Below the pieces are notes generated by a model, which worked only from the letters and a program-made list of their open reading frames with translations, had not been told where the DNA came from and ran no database searches. Shown piece by piece: positions 40,691 to 43,436 of a DNA stretch of 43,436 nt. Position 1 is the stretch's first letter, and each line of letters opens with the position of its first letter. The DNA is from Candidatus Saccharimonadota bacterium. GTDB lineage: Bacteria; Patescibacteriota; Saccharimonadia; Saccharimonadales; Saccharimonadaceae. The DNA is taken from contig JAGCST010000007.1 of the NCBI GenBank assembly GCA_017964025.1, positions 1 to 43,436 of the forward strand, read 5' to 3'. The position numbers were made by a program, and so were the translations under genes.

Positions 40691-40699
40691 ATTATATCA
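40691..40699 (-). promoter_or_regulatory. Extended -10 of orn
   Basis: Minus-strand TGATATAAT, 6 bases from the ATG, in a 20-bp gap after the serpin stop. Confidence 0.75.
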
Positions 40700-40704
40700 T
40701 AGAA

Positions 40705-42039
40705 CTAGTAATTTGGTTTGTAAGCTTCGGCATCATCAGCCCAGAGATTAGGCTGATAGACAGCACCGGTAAACCAGATAGTATCATTAGCAGCATCACG
40801 AATGAGAAAAAGAAATGGATGATCAATGTCGATAATAATTGGCTGAGGCTCTTCTTCTGGCATTGCTGTAGCATCTATCATGGCAAAAGCGGTTACGGCA
40901 GCTGCTTTGATGCCCTTTTCAGAGAAATCAATGTTGGCTTTATGAATAGCTTGGCCTACATATAATGGGTAGGAAGCCATATTGGAAAAATCGGCAGTCT
41001 TTTTGTTAAAAGCGGTCTGAATGCCTAAGGCCTGTAAATCTTCTTTGAATTTCAATTGATAGTCAAATTTAAATTTAGGCATATTAATGACGACACCATC
41101 TTTAGAATCACTAGCGGATATAAAATTATCTACAACAGTGGCAACTTGAGATTGATCAACAGTACCAATATATTCATCAAGATTACCTGATGGCATGATG
41201 GCGATAAAATCTAACTTAACGTCTTCAACTGTAGAGTCTAATGGCATAGAGATAGCTGTGATAGTATCATTGGTATAATATTTAATATCTTCTGCCTTAG
41301 TTTTTTTGTACATGGTAGTAGCTTCCATTTCAGAACCATCTTTTTTATAAAAAGTACGACCACGAGTGTCGTCGGTATCAAATGGATATTCCCAATCCAT
41401 TTGGATGGCAAGAGCGTTAGCAAGAACCATTTCCAAATCTTCGGTTGGTTGAATACCTATGCTATCAATAAGATTAAAAGTTTTTTGTTTGACCCAATTA
41501 TCCATATTAGCACTTGATGTAAATGGGTCATAAAGTATTTCACTACCAAGGTTGTTTTGAGCTGATTCAATATAAGTTGAAAGAACTTTATCTTTAAAAG
41601 TATCACGAATAAAAACTGCATTAGCGAGCGAAAGAGTATCTGGAATATTTTGATATTTGGTAATTTCGCTATCCCCTAATACTTTCTCAATTTCGGTTTT
41701 AGTAGTACCGTTAGTTCCAACGTTTAATAATGCAAGGCCATTTCTAATAGAAAGTGGACTATAAATAATATTATCAGAGGCAGATTCTAATTTTAGAAAA
41801 TCGTAGCTAATATCATTCGATCCTTGAGAACATTTTGGACATTGACAGTCTGGGCAAGGTTGAGTTTGTCCTGTAAGTTTAGTGAGGCCATAGATTCCTG
41901 CTGCCCCGATAACAAGACCAGCAACAGCGCCAATAGCGCCTGCAGCAGCAGGACGTATACGACCATGCGCTTTGGGGGCTGTTGGAGTTTGCTCTTTAAT
42001 ATTATTAGTTGTTGGTTGTTCAAGTGAATTAGTATCCAT
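40705..42039 (-). CDS. Membrane-anchored serpin (2)
   Basis: A 444-residue protein with one membrane segment (about 31-52) and then the short cysteine cluster CPDCQCPKC (62-70), which is unusual and could bind metal or form disulfides. The serpin domain (about 78-430) has NIIYSPLSIRNGLALL, NAVFIRD, LANALAIQMDW, the hinge GIKAAAVT (376-383) and HPFLFLIRD...WFTGAVY. By register from the hinge, P1 is about A391 (MIDA/TAM), a small residue typical of elastase-like targets; this is an estimate. The hinge and C-terminus are nearly the same as in serpin 1, so they are paralogues. Predicted leaderless, 7 bases from an extended -10. Confidence 0.88.
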   Translation of the reverse strand: MDTNSLEQPTTNNIKEQTPTAPKAHGRIRPAAAGAIGAVAGLVIGAAGIYGLTKLTGQTQPCPDCQCPKCSQGSNDISYDFLKLESASDNIIYSPLSIRNGLALLNVGTNGTTKTEIEKVLGDSEITKYQNIPDTLSLANAVFIRDTFKDKVLSTYIESAQNNLGSEILYDPFTSSANMDNWVKQKTFNLIDSIGIQPTEDLEMVLANALAIQMDWEYPFDTDDTRGRTFYKKDGSEMEATTMYKKTKAEDIKYYTNDTITAISMPLDSTVEDVKLDFIAIMPSGNLDEYIGTVDQSQVATVVDNFISASDSKDGVVINMPKFKFDYQLKFKEDLQALGIQTAFNKKTADFSNMASYPLYVGQAIHKANIDFSEKGIKAAAVTAFAMIDATAMPEEEPQPIIIDIDHPFLFLIRDAANDTIWFTGAVYQPNLWADDAEAYKPNY

Positions 42040-42046
42040 ACTTTAG

Positions 42047-42055
42047 ATTATACCA
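42047..42055 (-). promoter_or_regulatory. Extended -10 of serpin 2
   Basis: Minus-strand TGGTATAAT, 7 bases from the ATG, between the argS stop and the serpin. Confidence 0.75.
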
Positions 42056-42064
42056 CGCTTATGA

Positions 42065-43436
42065 TTACATAGATTCAGGAATTTCGATGCCAAGAATATT
42101 AAGGCCATGAGTCATAGTATCTAAATAGATTCTTACTAATTTCAGACGTTCTGATTCCTCGGCGCTACCCACACATTGACAGTTTTCATAAAAACGTGAA
42201 AATTCTTGAGCAAGTTCAAACAAATAATTCGCTAATTTGTGTGGAGCCATTTCTTGAACACATATATTTAATATTTCCTTATATTCTAAGATTTTTTTGG
42301 CCAAATTTCTTTCAAATGTATTATATGAATAATTTTCGACCGTTTGGTCAATCTGATGGCTTAATAAGATTTTTTTGGCGCGAACGCAAGAATATAGAAG
42401 ATACGGGCCAGAATTACCAGTCATTTTGACGGATTCTTTAGGGTCAAAAATAATATTGCCGCCCATTTTATATTTCAAAAATGCATATTTAGTAGCAGCG
42501 AGAGAGACTTTCTCATCATTAGAATTATATTCAGACTTGAGCGCATTCTTGACCATATTAAGAACGTCGACGGCTTTTAAGAAATTGCCTTTTCTGGAAG
42601 ACATTTTGACGCCGCCTGGAAGTTTAACAAGACCATGAGTGAGGTGGCAAGTTTTTTCAACCAATTCAGGAGCGTATTGTTCTACCGATTTTAAGACTAC
42701 TTTCATGTATTCTAATTGTTCGGAGCCAGTGATGACAATCGATTTATCAAAATGATAATCTTGCCATTTGGTAAAAATAAGACCAACGTCTTTGGCTTCA
42801 TAAGTCGGAACGCCTTCTTTGTTGATGAATACACGAGTATGTAGGCCAAATTTATCACCGTTGAAAATAACAGCGCCGTTGGAAAATTCGTAAACACCTT
42901 TTTCTAATTGTTCTTTGACTGTTTTTAAACCAAGAGTAGCTACGGTAGATTCAGGATAATACTTATCGAAATTGACACCAATTGAATCGTAGAACTGGTC
43001 AAAATAATCGTAGGATAATTCTCTACCTTTCCAATATAATTTAGCTAAGTCAGAGTCATGAAAATTTTCGGCATTGATTCTATAAATTTCTTTGTTTAGT
43101 TTAGTAATTTCTTCATGTGCTTCTTCATTGTTGTCATAGGCGGCAGTACCTTCAACATAACATTTAGCGATGTCTTCGATAGTAAGTTTTTCAAAAGGTT
43201 TTTGCTGCAAAATATACATGGTTTTGGCGACATGAAGTCCAACGTCGCCACCAAAATTAGCTCTGATAACTTTGGCACCAGCGTATTCAAAAAGTTTGCC
43301 AATAGAATCACCGACAATACTAGTATAGAGATGGCCAACATGTAAAACCTTAAATGGATTTGGGTCACTAAATTCACAAATAACAGTTTTGCCAGCAAAG
43401 CTATGAGAAGCAATTTGCTTTTTAAAATTGTCAGAC
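42065..43436 (-). CDS. argS: Arginyl-tRNA synthetase (5' end outside window)
   Basis: Charges tRNA-Arg. About 457 residues are seen; the reading frame is open to the right edge, so the N-terminal part, including the tRNA-recognition domain, is missing. The class I HIGH motif is HVGH in FSDPNPFKVLHVGH near 43340. The KMSKS equivalent is VKMSSRKGN, and the C-terminal anticodon-binding helical domain is complete and ends in ILGIEIPESM. An internal ATG at 43219 is not a start: coding similarity continues upstream of it. Confidence 0.95.
   Translation of the reverse strand, partial: SDNFKKQIASHSFAGKTVICEFSDPNPFKVLHVGHLYTSIVGDSIGKLFEYAGAKVIRANFGGDVGLHVAKTMYILQQKPFEKLTIEDIAKCYVEGTAAYDNNEEAHEEITKLNKEIYRINAENFHDSDLAKLYWKGRELSYDYFDQFYDSIGVNFDKYYPESTVATLGLKTVKEQLEKGVYEFSNGAVIFNGDKFGLHTRVFINKEGVPTYEAKDVGLIFTKWQDYHFDKSIVITGSEQLEYMKVVLKSVEQYAPELVEKTCHLTHGLVKLPGGVKMSSRKGNFLKAVDVLNMVKNALKSEYNSNDEKVSLAATKYAFLKYKMGGNIIFDPKESVKMTGNSGPYLLYSCVRAKKILLSHQIDQTVENYSYNTFERNLAKKILEYKEILNICVQEMAPHKLANYLFELAQEFSRFYENCQCVGSAEESERLKLVRIYLDTMTHGLNILGIEIPESM

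Noticed and set aside
43096-43219. argS starting at the internal ATG 43219
   Set aside because: The same frame continues upstream with the class I HVGH motif, so this ATG is internal.
1-43436. UGA recoded as glycine or tryptophan
   Set aside because: UGA ends several tightly overlapping genes (parA, the genes before mutM and after 31201), and no in-frame UGA is needed inside conserved proteins.
1-43436. CRISPR arrays, insertion sequences, prophage or attachment sites
   Set aside because: No regularly spaced direct repeats, transposase or phage genes were seen; the only tandem repeats are inside coding sequences.

Overview
The window is an AT-rich, gene-dense stretch of a small bacterial chromosome, most likely Candidatus Saccharibacteria (TM7, Patescibacteria/CPR). 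This is an inference. It rests on compact or trimmed versions of housekeeping proteins (PrmC without its N-domain, short HolA, PolA with a reduced proofreading region), a eukaryote-type IleRS, paired membrane serpins, LPxTG-type surface proteins and many leaderless genes. TAA, TAG and TGA all serve as stops, so UGA is not recoded to glycine as in Gracilibacteria/Absconditabacteria.

Layout. 1-371: a promoter-driven structured RNA of unknown class and tRNA-Val(CAC), both on the minus strand. 392-4772: prfA-prmC (+), an htrA-type protease with a membrane protein (-), lepB (+). 4785-6752: parA-parB and rplU (-). 6792-11469: a four-gene envelope operon (-) with a small acidic protein, a repeat-rich membrane protein, an LPNTG surface protein and an ATP-grasp ligase. 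11590-12229: a strongly promoted small-protein unit (-). 12230-20935: ileS, mscS-like, a thioredoxin-like protein, nrdR, ftsZ, ftsA, map, adk and rpsU (-). 21018-25975: tRNA-Asp, a degenerate DHH protein, rpsT, and the holA-mutM-phospholipase-like operon. 26140-34392: a small glycyl-radical-type NrdD-like gene with a NrdR-box-like promoter, a secreted cutinase-like hydrolase, a kinase/membrane protein/polA operon, an APH-like kinase and a membrane serpin. 34393-43436: zeta-like and diacylglycerol-kinase-like genes, rpoD, dnaG, a membrane protein with mscL, mmcQ-like, orn, a second serpin, and argS, which runs off the right edge.

Regulation is the most striking theme. About fifteen genes have a -10 box only 6-10 bases before the start codon, so their mRNAs are predicted to be leaderless or nearly so. 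Almost all of these carry an extended TGnTATAAT -10, and the two that do not have a -35 at 17 bp. Genes with a Shine-Dalgarno leader mostly have -35/-10 promoters or sit inside operons. Two divergent pairs are separated by only 16 bp holding both -10 boxes, and a nearly identical palindromic bidirectional promoter serves prfA/tRNA-Val and dnaG/its neighbour.

A second theme is loss of zinc sites. DnaG and NrdR both keep their folds but have lost all four zinc ligands of the N-terminal ribbon, while MutM keeps its zinc finger. A good NrdR-box candidate lies inside the promoter of the NrdD-like gene. A third theme is the cell surface: two anchored serpins, an LPNTG DUF11-type protein, a repeat protein and a secreted serine hydrolase, which would suit an epibiont living on another bacterium in an animal-associated site (inference).
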